A stretch of DNA of 64,000 nt from Dyella sp. C11. Lineage in GTDB: Bacteria; Pseudomonadota; Gammaproteobacteria; Xanthomonadales; Rhodanobacteraceae. The DNA is taken from NCBI RefSeq assembly GCF_003121485.1, contig NZ_QAVX01000018.1, positions 1-64,000 on the forward strand, read 5' to 3'. Every line of letters begins with the position of its first letter. Position 1 is the stretch's first letter. Shown here one piece after another: positions 33,849 to 43,410 of this stretch. The notes beneath the pieces were generated by a model. The model did no database searches. It saw only the letters and a program-made list of their open reading frames with translations, and was not told where the DNA came from. The translations under genes and the position numbers were made by a program.

Positions 33849-34232
33849 TTATCCCGGCGAACCGAGCGGCTTCACGTCCAGTTCGTTGGTGAGCTCCTTG
33901 ACGCCGGATACTTGCCGCACGAGGGAATCAATGCGCGTTTTCTCTGCGTCATTCTTCACCTTGCCACGCAACACCACCGCGCCTTCCGCCACGATCACAT
34001 TGACGTGATGCCCATCGTCGGACAGGGATGGGTCGTTGGCGATCGCCTTGCGCACCGATGCCTGCAATTGAGCATCCGCCGAGTTGTGCACTTGCGATGC
34101 CGGTGCGGACTCCCTGGCGGCCGCCGCTGCCGTGGGTGTTTGCGACGGCGGCGCAGGATTCTCTACCTGGAGTGCCATACCGTCGCCCGTCACCAGCGCG
34201 ATCAGCAGACCGATGACAACACGAATGTTCAT
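33849..34232 (-). CDS. BON-domain periplasmic protein
   Basis: 127 residues with a signal peptide (MNIRVVIGLLIALVTGDGMA), a low-complexity Pro/Ala linker and one BON domain (DAQLQASVRKAIANDPSL to VKELTNELDV). The EGAVVLRGKV strand is typical. BON domains are thought to bind membranes or other envelope parts. It lies between the cupin gene and the phosphoketolase gene on the same strand; the 75-base gap to phosphoketolase makes co-transcription possible. Confidence 0.85.
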   Translation of the reverse strand: MNIRVVIGLLIALVTGDGMALQVENPAPPSQTPTAAAAARESAPASQVHNSADAQLQASVRKAIANDPSLSDDGHHVNVIVAEGAVVLRGKVKNDAEKTRIDSLVRQVSGVKELTNELDVKPLGSPG

Positions 34233-34343
34233 ACCCCACCTGTCGCGGCCATTGACCTGCTGCTATTAGCAGCCGGCGGTCGTGAATCCGGCGTGCAATT
34301 TGTCTTCGGACCGTCATGCGGGCCATGCCGCATGACACTGACA

Positions 34344-34931
34344 TCAAAGTGGGGCCGCCAGCGATTCGCCCCGCTTTAGCGGCGGCCCGAGAAAGTCGAC
34401 GTTCCATTGCTTTCCAAACTCGGCCAGCGCGCGAGTCTCAGGTTTGCCAGACTTCATGACATCGGCAAGCCCCCTGAAGAAACCGTCCACATCAAGCGCC
34501 GGCATGATCAGCACGAGCTGGCTGGCCGGCTCGTCACCGGCATTCATGAAGGCGTGTGCCACGCCACCGGGTACCGTGATGACATCGCCCTCCTTGGCCT
34601 CGAAGACGCGCAGCCCCCCCTTCATCACGTAGCGCCCCCTGAGTACGCGAAATACCTCCGTTTCGGGATGGCGATGCAGCGGAGGTCCGAAACCTGGCGC
34701 GTGCACGGTTTCAATCATGGACACCGCACGCTCAATGGGCGCGGGAGGCTTGCGCTCCCACAGGGTCAGGCCAATGGCGGGAATGGCTATGGGCGACGAC
34801 GCCTGGGCAAACATGCCGGATGCCCACGCACCGCCGCACAGCTGCTCGATCGGGCCAGGGTAACCGTACGGCAAGGGCATGGACTCAACCGGTGTCATTG
34901 AGCCATTGGGGTGGCAACGTCTGGCGCGCAT
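34344..34931 (-). CDS. Cupin-domain protein
   Basis: About 195 residues. A single cupin barrel is visible: metal-type motif 1 PPLHRHPETEVFRVLRGRY (His-x-His...Glu) and motif 2 ITVPGGVAHAFMNAG with its His. The N-terminus is not exported-looking. The start is uncertain: the ATG at 34931 has a GAG-rich upstream region, and starts at 34898 and 34880 are alternatives that keep the domain whole. The reaction, if any, is unknown. It may be the first gene of the phosphoketolase unit. Confidence 0.75.
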   Translation of the reverse strand: MRARRCHPNGSMTPVESMPLPYGYPGPIEQLCGGAWASGMFAQASSPIAIPAIGLTLWERKPPAPIERAVSMIETVHAPGFGPPLHRHPETEVFRVLRGRYVMKGGLRVFEAKEGDVITVPGGVAHAFMNAGDEPASQLVLIMPALDVDGFFRGLADVMKSGKPETRALAEFGKQWNVDFLGPPLKRGESLAAPL

Positions 34932-35095
34932 GCTTGATCTCACTTGTCTATGCGAATGGCCCGGGCAGCAGGCCGTGGCGAGAGACTAGGCGCGAATGGC
35001 AAGCAAGCTTTGTCAGGTTGCAGGACGATTGTCGAATCGCACGATGACCGCGCGACATGCCAGGAAACACGTCAGCATGGAATGACCACGCACAA

Positions 35096-35125
35096 AAAAA
35101 CGCCCCGAGAAACTCGGGGCGTTTT
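35096..35125 (-). terminator. Intrinsic terminator after hybrid sensor kinase gene
   Basis: CGCCCCGAG / CTCGGGGCG, extended by AA/TT, around a 3-base loop. On the minus strand it is followed by seven T, 110 bases after the kinase stop. The other strand also has a short T-run, so it may work both ways. Confidence 0.9.
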
Positions 35126-35235
35126 CACGTCCGTGATGATGCATGCTCTCCCTGAGCGCCGCGGCATCATGCCCTGCACTCGCCCGGGGCGCCACGGGAA
35201 CGGCCTGAAAGATATTGAGCGCCTCACTTCCTCGG

Positions 35236-38200
35236 TCAGAGCTTGTGATTCAGTCGATCCATCAGCTTGCTGAGTCCGCCGAGCTGCGCCACGACCTCAT
35301 CCCGGTGCGCCGCCATGCTGTCGGCCGAATGGGTATCCACGAGATGCAGGCCGATCAACCGCAGTGAACCAACCAGACGATGCATCATCTCATGCTGTTG
35401 ATGGATATCGCCGCGGGCCATCGCCTCGTCAAGCTTGATTACATCTTCGCGCCCCGTAAGGATCAGGCCCTCCAACAGCTGCTTCAGCTGCTCTTCGGAA
35501 CCGAACATTTTCGAGAGATAGTCCAGGCGATCATCATCCTTGGTTGGGGTCGATATCGGCACAGCGTCTTCCTTGTTGAAAAATTGCAGGATCTTGGCTT
35601 CGAGCTCCTTCAGCTGTACGGGCTTGGCAAGAAAATCGTCCATGCCGGCCGCCCGGCACTTCTCCACCTGTTCGGGAAGCGCACTCGCAGACAGCGCCAC
35701 GATGGGAAGGTGTGAAGAGCCATGGCTTTCCACATCACGGATTCGTCGCGCCAACTCGTACCCGTCAAGTATCGGCATGTGGCAATCGCTGATGAGCAGG
35801 TCGAAGCGCTGCTTTTGCAGTGCCTCCCATGCCTGCTGGCCGTCTTCGACGACGGTGTGCGGATAACCCAGCAAATCAAGCTGGCGACTGATCACGGCAC
35901 GATTAATGGGGTGATCTTCCGCCACAAGAATGTGGCCGGAGCGCGCCCGATCTACCGGGCTCTCACCCTGGCCGTCGGCAGGCAGCGGCACACCCAGGGC
36001 CAGCCGGCACGCGTCCACCGTGGCGCGCCATAGCAACGGGCAGCCACACAGCATGATGCTGCCGTTCTCCACGTAGTAGCCCCGCGGATCGGGATCGGCC
36101 AGCACGCGAATCACAGGCATGGTGGGAAGCGGTGCCAATCTTTCAAGCAGCGGCGCCTCGGCGATCAACAGGTCGGCATCACCAGCGGACAGTTCCATAA
36201 GATCGTCGGCATCGACCTCAATCACACTGAAGCCCATCGCTGACAGTGCATTGGCCAGCTCACGCTCCAATCTCGCATCCGTCGTGCACACCAATACGCG
36301 GCGAGCTGAAAATTCAGGCAGACCGGCCGCCGGCCTGGCGACCGGCAACTCCACTTCAAAGACCGCCTGGGCGCCACCCTCTTCCAGCCCGTAAAGCTGC
36401 ACATCGCCACCCATGGCGATGGCCAGCCGGCGACAGATGGAAAGACCCAGGCCGGTACCACCGAAACGGCGCGTGGTCGATGCTTCGGCCTGCATGAACG
36501 GCTGAAAAAGCCGTTTGAGCTGATCACTGGAAATGCCGATGCCCGTATCCATGACCAGGAAGCGCAGGCGCTGACGCCCATGCTCCTCGCCGGCCATTTC
36601 GATACGCAGCTTGACGTAACCCTGTTCGGTAAATTTGAGCGCGTTGCTGAGCAGATTGTTGATGATCTGGCGAATGCGATTGGCGTCGCCAAGATACTCC
36701 GCAGCCAACCGCCAGTCGGCCACGAGGTACAGTTTCAGGCTCTTCTGCTGCGCGCGCGCCGCGAACGTGCCGATGGCACTGTCCGCCAACTGCCGAAGGT
36801 CGAACGACGCCGGTTCCAACTCAAGATCCACCGCCTCCAGGCGGGAAAAATCGAGAATGTCATCGAGAATCTGAAGAAGCGCGACAGCCGAATCCTGCGC
36901 CATGCCAAGCATGTGCGCCTGCTCATTGCTCAGCGGAGTCTTGGAAAGCAGCTCAACCAGGCCGACCACGCCAGCCATGGGCGTGCGGATTTCATGACTC
37001 ATCATGGCGAGAAACGAACCTTTGGCCGCGACAGCAGCTTCCGCCGTCGCCTTGGCCTCTTGCAGGGCGCGTTCTTGTTCCTTTTCGGCCGTTACATCCG
37101 CGCAGTAAACGCTCCAGAAGTGATCGCCCTGCCCGGTCGGCTTGGGCTCGCCGCCCACCACACGCACCCAACGAACATTGCCGTCGATCCGCGTGCGTAA
37201 TTCGGTGGCCTCCGATCGCCCCTCCCTGATGGCATGCGAAAGAGCTTCATCCGCTCGCACCAGGTCTTCTTCGACGACGTTGTCAAACGGACTGGCTTTC
37301 CCGGACAGCATGTCCTGGCTTGCCAGGCCGAATATTTTCATCGTGGGGCCGCCGACGTATTCGTAATGAAGCGCCTTGTCGTCGCCCACGCGAAATCTCA
37401 CAACGACGCCGGGAAGGTTCTCGTTCGTATCGACCAGCCTCTGTTCGGAAGCACGCGCCCGGCCTTCTGCATCACGCATCCGCTTGTAGGCGATACCTAT
37501 GAAGGTCACGACCACGCCCGCGATGAGCAGCCCGATCACCACCCAATGCCAGGGGGCGCCGTAGCTGTAATCGGTGCGCAACCAGTGGCTGCGTATGGCC
37601 TGCCGGTCGCCATCCTTCATGCTGGCGATGACCTGGTCCATGAGTATCGACAATTGAGTCAGGTCGCGACTCACGCCGAATGAAAAGTCCTGATCCATCC
37701 CGGCCGGTGCAACCACGCGCAGGGTGGCAGCATAGCGATCCCGAATGAGCGCATCGATGGCCGGCAGGGTTCCAATGTAAGCGGCGACATCGCCTTTTTC
37801 GAGCGCGCTCAATCCCGCTTCATTGCTCGACACGGGAACCAGGGTGGTGCGCGGCAACAGCATCCGAAGCCCCGCCACCAATCCAGCCTCCTGGCGAACG
37901 GCCACTTTCTTGCCTCGCAAATCTTCCGGCCCGGCGATGGCAAGGCCATGGATGCGCGCAACGATCACTACCGGGAAACGTTCGTAGGGCCGCGTGAATG
38001 TCATCTCGGAAGTGCCGAAATCCGCCGGCATGGCGGCCGCGACGACATCGACCTCGTTCGCACTCACTCGCCGCTGCAATTCATCCAAGTCTCGAGCGGG
38101 CACGAATTCCAGGCGAAGACCAAGCTCCTTTTTCAATATCGAAAGATAATCATTGGACAGTCCATCCATCGTCCCATTCTTGGCCATGAAGCTGTAAGGG

Positions 38201-39171
38201 TAGCGATCGATTTCGTAGCCAACGCGCAACGTTCCCACGCTACGAAGCCATGCTCGATCGGCATCCGACAGATTCCGTCCGCGTGCAATAGGTGTGCTGA
38301 TGTCATCGCCATACCCCCAGCGCGTGCGCAGTATCGTCAGATCACTTTCTTTCAAGGACGCCGCGGCTTTCTTCAAGATGGACGTCAATATCGGCTGCCC
38401 CTTGACGACAGCCGCCGACAGTTCGATGTTCCTGAGGTCGGATATCTTCGAGATCACGCTCAAGTCGTCGTGCTCTCGCTCGGCAAGCATCCATCGCGTA
38501 TGCGCGGAGCCACCGATGTACGCATCGACCTGACCCTGCGCCACCATGTCCAAGGCCTGCCGCGCGTCGTCCGAGAAAACCAGCGTGGCATTCGGAAAGC
38601 GATGCTTGATCACAGCGGTATAGGGATTGCCGATACGTTCAATCACGATCCTGGCGCGCTCCAGGTCGGCCTCCTTTCGTATTTTCAGGTCGCCCTTGGG
38701 CGAAACCATGACGAACGGACTCTCCGCATAGATCGGCAAATAGTCGAAGCGCTTGCTCGCACCAAAGGGCTGCCCCACGAGCACTTCGTAGGGAAGGTCG
38801 ATCTTGTTGTCGCCAAAAGACACTTCTTCGTAATTACTGAAGGGGCGAAATTGAAGGCGCAGGCCCGCCCTGCTCGCGAGCAGCTTGATGTAATCGACGC
38901 CGATGCCTTCGGGATTGCCGGCCACCCACGCTTCCACCGGAAAGTGGTTGGTCGACAGCACACCCACCTGCACTACGGGGTGTGCTGCAAGCCAATCGGA
39001 TTCTTCCTGGGTCAGGCGCACATCCGGATCAGGCAACGCAAGCATGGTCGCGCTGGCGGCTGTGCATGCAAGCATGAAACACAGCGTCAGGCAGGCAAGC
39101 AGCCATGAACGGCGCGTGCCTGACCTTCGTGTTCGTGTCAGTGATTGCCTCATCAAGCGTTGATGAAACAT
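35236..39171 (-). CDS. BvgS/EvgS-like hybrid sensor histidine kinase
   Basis: 1311 residues. Order: signal peptide (LLACLTLCFMLACTAASA); two periplasmic Venus-flytrap (SBP_bac_3) domains, about 50-275 and 305-535; one membrane helix near 541-563 (WVVIGLLIAGVVVTFIGIA); a PAS region near 580-700; HisKA with the phosphoacceptor in MMSHEIRTPM (about 727); HATPase with NLLSNALKF, DTGIGIS and FGGTGLGLSICRR; a degenerate receiver near 965-1070; a full receiver (VAEDHPINR, phosphoacceptor Asp in LLISDCHMP, about 1129); and a C-terminal Hpt domain (MMHRLVGSLRLIG). It is the unorthodox phosphorelay layout of BvgS. It is divergent from the regulator gene at 39327. The sensed ligand is unknown. Confidence 0.93.
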   Translation of the reverse strand: MFHQRLMRQSLTRTRRSGTRRSWLLACLTLCFMLACTAASATMLALPDPDVRLTQEESDWLAAHPVVQVGVLSTNHFPVEAWVAGNPEGIGVDYIKLLASRAGLRLQFRPFSNYEEVSFGDNKIDLPYEVLVGQPFGASKRFDYLPIYAESPFVMVSPKGDLKIRKEADLERARIVIERIGNPYTAVIKHRFPNATLVFSDDARQALDMVAQGQVDAYIGGSAHTRWMLAEREHDDLSVISKISDLRNIELSAAVVKGQPILTSILKKAAASLKESDLTILRTRWGYGDDISTPIARGRNLSDADRAWLRSVGTLRVGYEIDRYPYSFMAKNGTMDGLSNDYLSILKKELGLRLEFVPARDLDELQRRVSANEVDVVAAAMPADFGTSEMTFTRPYERFPVVIVARIHGLAIAGPEDLRGKKVAVRQEAGLVAGLRMLLPRTTLVPVSSNEAGLSALEKGDVAAYIGTLPAIDALIRDRYAATLRVVAPAGMDQDFSFGVSRDLTQLSILMDQVIASMKDGDRQAIRSHWLRTDYSYGAPWHWVVIGLLIAGVVVTFIGIAYKRMRDAEGRARASEQRLVDTNENLPGVVVRFRVGDDKALHYEYVGGPTMKIFGLASQDMLSGKASPFDNVVEEDLVRADEALSHAIREGRSEATELRTRIDGNVRWVRVVGGEPKPTGQGDHFWSVYCADVTAEKEQERALQEAKATAEAAVAAKGSFLAMMSHEIRTPMAGVVGLVELLSKTPLSNEQAHMLGMAQDSAVALLQILDDILDFSRLEAVDLELEPASFDLRQLADSAIGTFAARAQQKSLKLYLVADWRLAAEYLGDANRIRQIINNLLSNALKFTEQGYVKLRIEMAGEEHGRQRLRFLVMDTGIGISSDQLKRLFQPFMQAEASTTRRFGGTGLGLSICRRLAIAMGGDVQLYGLEEGGAQAVFEVELPVARPAAGLPEFSARRVLVCTTDARLERELANALSAMGFSVIEVDADDLMELSAGDADLLIAEAPLLERLAPLPTMPVIRVLADPDPRGYYVENGSIMLCGCPLLWRATVDACRLALGVPLPADGQGESPVDRARSGHILVAEDHPINRAVISRQLDLLGYPHTVVEDGQQAWEALQKQRFDLLISDCHMPILDGYELARRIRDVESHGSSHLPIVALSASALPEQVEKCRAAGMDDFLAKPVQLKELEAKILQFFNKEDAVPISTPTKDDDRLDYLSKMFGSEEQLKQLLEGLILTGREDVIKLDEAMARGDIHQQHEMMHRLVGSLRLIGLHLVDTHSADSMAAHRDEVVAQLGGLSKLMDRLNHKL

Positions 39172-39326
39172 GGCAGATCCCCGGAATCACAGCGACTAAA
39201 CCGTCAGCTTAGGAAGCCCCTGGCACGCCATCCATCAGAGTCATCTCAATTGCTTTCACCACAAGCCCCATCAGCAACATCGGCCACTAAGCTAGTCATT
39301 CAGCCCTTCAGAAGTAGAGACTCATC

Positions 39327-39968
39327 GTGGTCATCAGCGTCATCATTGCAGACGATCATCCGATCGTGCGAAGCAGCGTTCGCATGGAAGTGGAGCGCGT
39401 GCCCCAGGTGAAAGTGGTCGGCGAGGCATCGAATACCGATGAGCTCATGGCCACTCTCAAAGACACGCCTTGCGATCTGGTCATTACCGATTTCAGCATG
39501 CCAGGCGGAACCGTCGAGGACGGCCTGTTCCTGATCGATGCCATCGTACACTCGAAGCCCCGGCTTCCCGTGCTGATTTTGACGATGCTGTCCAATCCTG
39601 GACTCATCCGCGCCATGCAGGACCGCGGCGCGCGAGCCCTGATCAGCAAGGCTGACTCCATTGGCGAACTGCAAAATGCCGTTCGAGCTGTGACGGCGGG
39701 AGAGGAATACCTCAGCCCAACGATGGGTCGCCTGCTTTTCAACAACAACAAATCACAGGGTGCCGGGCGGCTTGCGAGTCTGTCCGATCGGGAGGTTGAG
39801 GTGCTCAGGCTGTTTGTTTCCGGGATGACTATCTCGGAAATCGCAGTGAAACGTGAGCGAAGCGTGAAGACCATCAGCCATCAAAAAATGAGCGCGATGA
39901 ACAAGCTTGGCCTGAAGAATGATCCAGAACTTTACGCCTACGCACACGAGAACGGCTTCTTGAATTGA
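39327..39968 (+). CDS. NarL/LuxR-type response regulator (BvgA/EvgA-like)
   Basis: 213 residues from a GTG start. The receiver domain has Asp9/Asp10 (IIADDHP), phosphoacceptor Asp55 (VITDFSMPGG) and a Lys in ALISKAD. A LuxR-type helix-turn-helix follows (SLSDREVEVLRLFVSGMTIS, then SVKTISHQKMSAMNKLG). It most resembles RcsB/EvgA/BvgA regulators. Divergent placement 155 bases from the BvgS-like kinase gene indicates that they are partners; the shared gap must hold both promoters. No ribosome binding site better than AGAG is seen before the GTG. Confidence 0.92.
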   Translation: MVISVIIADDHPIVRSSVRMEVERVPQVKVVGEASNTDELMATLKDTPCDLVITDFSMPGGTVEDGLFLIDAIVHSKPRLPVLILTMLSNPGLIRAMQDRGARALISKADSIGELQNAVRAVTAGEEYLSPTMGRLLFNNNKSQGAGRLASLSDREVEVLRLFVSGMTISEIAVKRERSVKTISHQKMSAMNKLGLKNDPELYAYAHENGFLN

Positions 39969-40113
39969 TCGAGCGACAAGGCCGGCAACACAACAAGAAG
40001 CCCTGTTAAAGCGCAACAAAAACCCGATGCCAGCATCGGTGCCACTTTTTTGTCGCGCCTGTGCGCCGACACGCATCCAAGTTCCAGGCGACTACGCCAC
40101 GGAAGGATTCACC

Positions 40114-40374
40114 ATGAACACTTGGCTTCGTTTGGCCTGGATTATTGTCTTAAGTGGAGCGTTGCTGTGCTTTGTGTCTTACGAACTGCCGTGGGACATC
40201 ATCGCCCTGGTCCTGGTGCTTCTGGCGATTTCCTTGTATCGCCATTTTCGCGACGCGGAGTGTGAGTGTTTGGGTCCTGGTTTGGCATGCAAGTCAAGAG
40301 TATTAGTCGTCTCGCTAGATGATGACTTCAGGGCAACTCAAGCAGATGAGGCATGCCAAAGAGCTGAGGCATGA
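40114..40374 (+). CDS. Small membrane protein
   Basis: 86 residues from the ATG at 40114 (GGAAGGA upstream). Two adjacent hydrophobic helices (LAWIIVLSGALLCFVSY and DIIALVLVLLAISLYRHF) are followed by a short charged cytoplasmic tail containing three Cys. No family recognised. The last 56 bases overlap a second possible gene in another frame (40319-40552). Confidence 0.55.
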   Translation: MNTWLRLAWIIVLSGALLCFVSYELPWDIIALVLVLLAISLYRHFRDAECECLGPGLACKSRVLVVSLDDDFRATQADEACQRAEA

Positions 40375-40552
40375 CTTTCTCCGTACAGGCGAATGGCCTG
40401 ATGAATATCCAGCGGTCGCGGCGCGCCACCAGGCGCGCATGAACGAACCAAGGGAGTTCATGCTTGAGTTCAATCGGGACAATGCGCCACTCGACGATCC
40501 ATCTCCAGCGCCCCCCTTCGGCGCACTGGAAAAGTCCTGGATCGGCGCATGA
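40319..40552 (+). CDS. Possible small hypothetical protein
   Basis: 77 residues, acidic/basic mix, mostly helical in look (QLKQMRHAKELRHDFLRTG, then ARHQARMNEPREFMLEF) with a Pro-rich tail. Composition is protein-like and unlike a random frame, but no ribosome binding site is clear and it overlaps the preceding gene by 56 bases in another frame. Doubtful, listed because it is better than the surrounding frames. Confidence 0.35.
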   Translation: MMTSGQLKQMRHAKELRHDFLRTGEWPDEYPAVAARHQARMNEPREFMLEFNRDNAPLDDPSPAPPFGALEKSWIGA

Positions 40553-40995
40553 GAACCCGCCCGGCATGGAAATGATGAAAAGACCGAATAGCAAAGGGCG
40601 CTGACGACGTCGACTGAGCTCGCCAACCCTGGATCATGATTCGTTGAAGCTGACAGGCTTCCAGGCGGTTCGCTCCAGTGCGCTCAACGTCACGCCCATC
40701 TCGGCGACTAAAAAAATGTCCGCATCCAGACTCATTTGCCCTTGGGCCTGGCGGGCCCGAGCGTCTTGTCATTACGACCCAAGTCGCCTTCAAGAAAGAG
40801 TCAAGCATTACGACTGATTTGGACGTCTATTCTGCTTGTTACATCCGTGATGAAGCGGCGTAACGGGGTGCGCATCACGCCTCCCGGCACATCCGCGCTT
40901 CAGCGGGTTTCAGATTCATCTGATTCTTCTCGGGCGATTGCATCTATACCTTGCGATCTCTGAACCTCGAACTCCTCTAACCATAAAACACGACA
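40553..40995. other. Intergenic region, nothing supported
   Basis: 443 bases. Short frames on both strands lack ribosome binding sites and protein-like composition. No hairpin terminator or RNA gene recognised. Confidence 0.5.
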
Positions 40996-41412
40996 ATGAA
41001 ATTACCCCGCTCTTCCTTGATCGCCCTGCTTCTCGTGGCAGGACTCTTTTCGCCACTCGCCGCGCACGCAAAAGTCCCGCTAGTTTTCAACACTGGCGAG
41101 GAATTGTTTGAGGTGGCCCCCTTACCCGCAGACCTGGCCGACGAATTTCCCTCGGACTTCAGCCTGGGCTATCGGTGCAATCGATTCGGCGTGCTCTGGG
41201 CTGACGTTTGGACCTGGAACTGCACGTTGTCAGCCGTGGCAGTCGATCAGGACTCTTACGGCGACTTACCCGACGACACACGCAAGACGCTGGAAGAAAA
41301 ATACTCCATGTCCGATGCCAAACGTGGCTTCTGGAACCATTACGGCGCAGCCACGCTTGGCGGCCTCTTCACTCTCTTGCTCCTAGGCGTCATCAGGTCG
41401 AAACACCGATGA
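40996..41412 (+). CDS. Exported membrane-anchored hypothetical protein
   Basis: 138 residues: signal peptide (SLIALLLVAGLFSPLAAHA), a soluble domain of about 85 residues with two cysteines (GYRCNRFGVLWADVWTWNC) that may pair, then a C-terminal membrane helix (AATLGGLFTLLLLGVI) and a basic end. Periplasmic domain with a C-terminal anchor is the predicted layout. Family not recognised. It is the first of several small envelope-protein genes on the plus strand. Confidence 0.7.
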   Translation: MKLPRSSLIALLLVAGLFSPLAAHAKVPLVFNTGEELFEVAPLPADLADEFPSDFSLGYRCNRFGVLWADVWTWNCTLSAVAVDQDSYGDLPDDTRKTLEEKYSMSDAKRGFWNHYGAATLGGLFTLLLLGVIRSKHR

Positions 41413-41469
41413 CTACTCCTTCATGGCGACGCCCATGTCGTCACCTCGCGCCCTGAGGCTCGTCAACTT

Positions 41470-42087
41470 ATGACCACCATGCACTCGATCTTCAAAAACA
41501 ACCGGTTTCACGTCAAGCAACTCCTAAAACCCAAGAAATTGTTTTGGATGTCCAGCGCATTCGCCTATGACTTTCACTGCGGTGAAACTGGCGAGATCGT
41601 GATGAAGACAACGGAACCACCGTTGGGATTCCTTACCAAAATGTGTCGAATAGATCGGCGTTATCGCAGGCACACGCCGTTCGATATCACCTTGGTGAGC
41701 ACCGACGGAAGGCCTCAATTGCGCATCAAGCGAGGCATGTCGTTCCTGTTGTCCAACATCGAGGTTCTCGACGGCAACAATCAACCCATCGGTGTCATCA
41801 AGCAGTCTTTCTCACCCATAACCGCCAAGTTCGAAATCCTGGGCAGGTCTGGCCAGAAGCTCGCCGCCATTCAAGGTGACTGGGCGGATTGGGATTTCCG
41901 CATTAAAGAAGGCGATCGGGAAGCCACGTTCATCACCAAAGGTAAAGGCGAAGGCATTCTCCAGGAACTTCTAAGCTGCAGGGACAGCTATACCGTTCAA
42001 GTCAATAATGAAGTCGCGCAAGATTCACCGCTGCGACCCTTTATTGTCGCGGCCGCCATTTGCATCGATATCGCCTGCAACGAATGA
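41470..42087 (+). CDS. LURP-one-related / phospholipid-scramblase-like protein
   Basis: 205 residues. The pattern of hydrophobic beta strands (FAYDFHCGETGEIVM, then LQIKRGMSFLLSNIEVLD-type strands, GVIKQSFSPITAKFEILG and WADWDFRIK) is that of the LOR/Tubby-like fold shared by LURP-one (DUF567) and scramblase-related proteins. No signal peptide; probably cytoplasmic or membrane-associated. In bacteria the function is not established, so the scramblase name should not be taken as activity. Alternative start at 41479 (MHSIF). Confidence 0.65.
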   Translation: MTTMHSIFKNNRFHVKQLLKPKKLFWMSSAFAYDFHCGETGEIVMKTTEPPLGFLTKMCRIDRRYRRHTPFDITLVSTDGRPQLRIKRGMSFLLSNIEVLDGNNQPIGVIKQSFSPITAKFEILGRSGQKLAAIQGDWADWDFRIKEGDREATFITKGKGEGILQELLSCRDSYTVQVNNEVAQDSPLRPFIVAAAICIDIACNE

Positions 42088-42501
42088 TGTCGTGACGGGC
42101 CTGCAAGTTAGCGCTTGCTGGCCCGTTGTCTTCCGCAGCACATTGCGCCGTACCGACGCCCCGCCCTCACCAGCGTCACCCTTGAGGGCCCAGGTCACTT
42201 CAACGGCTTTGCATACCCACCGGCCGCCACACCAATCACGACTGCACAGGCGTGCCTTACGTACAGGTCCGGGCGGTCCAGCTCGCTCACCAGCAGGCTG
42301 GCTAACACGCCTCAAGGTTATGGCGGATGCCAGACCGATGGCATTTAGCATCTGAAGGCCACACCAAGGCCCCATGCATGGGATAGACCGTCAAGTTCGC
42401 CGCGGTGCGTCACAAGTAAAGGCAAATCAGATTCGCCTGATAGGTGCCGGCCTACCAGAGCCATGAAACTTCGCGGCAACTTCCATTCAAGGCCATCCCC
42501 A
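42088..42501. other. Intergenic region, nothing supported
   Basis: About 410 bases without a convincing frame, terminator or known RNA. Frames on both strands have random composition. Confidence 0.5.
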
Positions 42502-43410
42502 ATGCATCGCAAGACGCTGTTGTCAGCGCTCGGGCTACTCACTGCCCTTACTCTCACCACGCCGCTATTTGCCACGCCCACCGACACCGAGAATCAAAGC
42601 ACGGAAGAATTCATCGCGTCGCTGCACCCGAAAACCGGCACCGTCGCCTTACCGGGTGCCAAAGCCACACTGAAGCTTGCCGACGGCTATAGCTTTCTGC
42701 CGGCAAAGGATGCTCAGCGCGTACTCACCGAGGCCTGGAACAATCCGCCTGACAGCGATGTGCTGGGCATCATCCTGCCCGACACGGATCCACACACCCT
42801 GTTCGATGAAGACAACTGGGCGGTGGTGGTCACCTTCGTCGACGAAGGCTATGTGTCCGATGCGGACGCCGCCGAAATCGACTACGACGACATGCTGAAG
42901 GACATGCAAGAAGCGACGCGGGACGAAAACCCCGACCGCGTCAGGCGGGGTTACCCCGCCGTCGAGCTGGTGGGCTGGGCCGAACCGCCCCACTACGACG
43001 CTGCCACGCACAAACTTTTCTGGGCGCGCGACCTCAAGTTCAAAAGCGCTGATGGATCCGATGACGGCCACACGCTGAACTATGCGATTCGCGTGCTGGG
43101 TCGCAAAGGCTATCTTTCACTCAATGCTGTGGCACACATCGACCAGCTCGCCAAGGTGCGCGCCGATATGCCAAAAGTCGTCGCGATGGCTGAGTTCGAT
43201 GACGGTGAGCGCTACGCTGATTACAACGCCTCTACGGACAAGGTTGCGGCTTATGGCATCGCAGCACTGGTTGCCGGCGGTATCGCAGCCAAGGCCGGCC
43301 TGCTCACCAAACTGGGCTTAATGCTGCTGGCATTGAAGAAGTTCATCGTGGTCGGTCTCGTCGCCATCGGTGCCGCCATCGCCCGGTTGTTCAAGCGCAA
43401 GAAGGCTTGA
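42502..43410 (+). CDS. DUF2167 membrane protein
   Basis: 302 residues from the ATG at 42502 (signal peptide MHRKTLLSALGLLTALTL); the in-frame ATG at 42463 is an alternative. The periplasmic region has the DUF2167 pattern: KATLKLADGYSFLPAKDA, LGIILPD, WAVVVTFVDEGYVSDADA, ELVGWAEPPHYD and LFWARDLKF, ending in two closely spaced membrane helices and an RLFKRKKA tail. DUF2167 proteins are widespread in Proteobacteria, function unknown. Confidence 0.85.
   Translation: MHRKTLLSALGLLTALTLTTPLFATPTDTENQSTEEFIASLHPKTGTVALPGAKATLKLADGYSFLPAKDAQRVLTEAWNNPPDSDVLGIILPDTDPHTLFDEDNWAVVVTFVDEGYVSDADAAEIDYDDMLKDMQEATRDENPDRVRRGYPAVELVGWAEPPHYDAATHKLFWARDLKFKSADGSDDGHTLNYAIRVLGRKGYLSLNAVAHIDQLAKVRADMPKVVAMAEFDDGERYADYNASTDKVAAYGIAALVAGGIAAKAGLLTKLGLMLLALKKFIVVGLVAIGAAIARLFKRKKA

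Noticed and set aside
36580-37200. Plus-strand open frame of 206 codons opposite the hybrid kinase
   Set aside because: It lies over the HisKA/HATPase-coding region, which is conserved on the minus strand; no motif or ribosome binding site on the plus strand.
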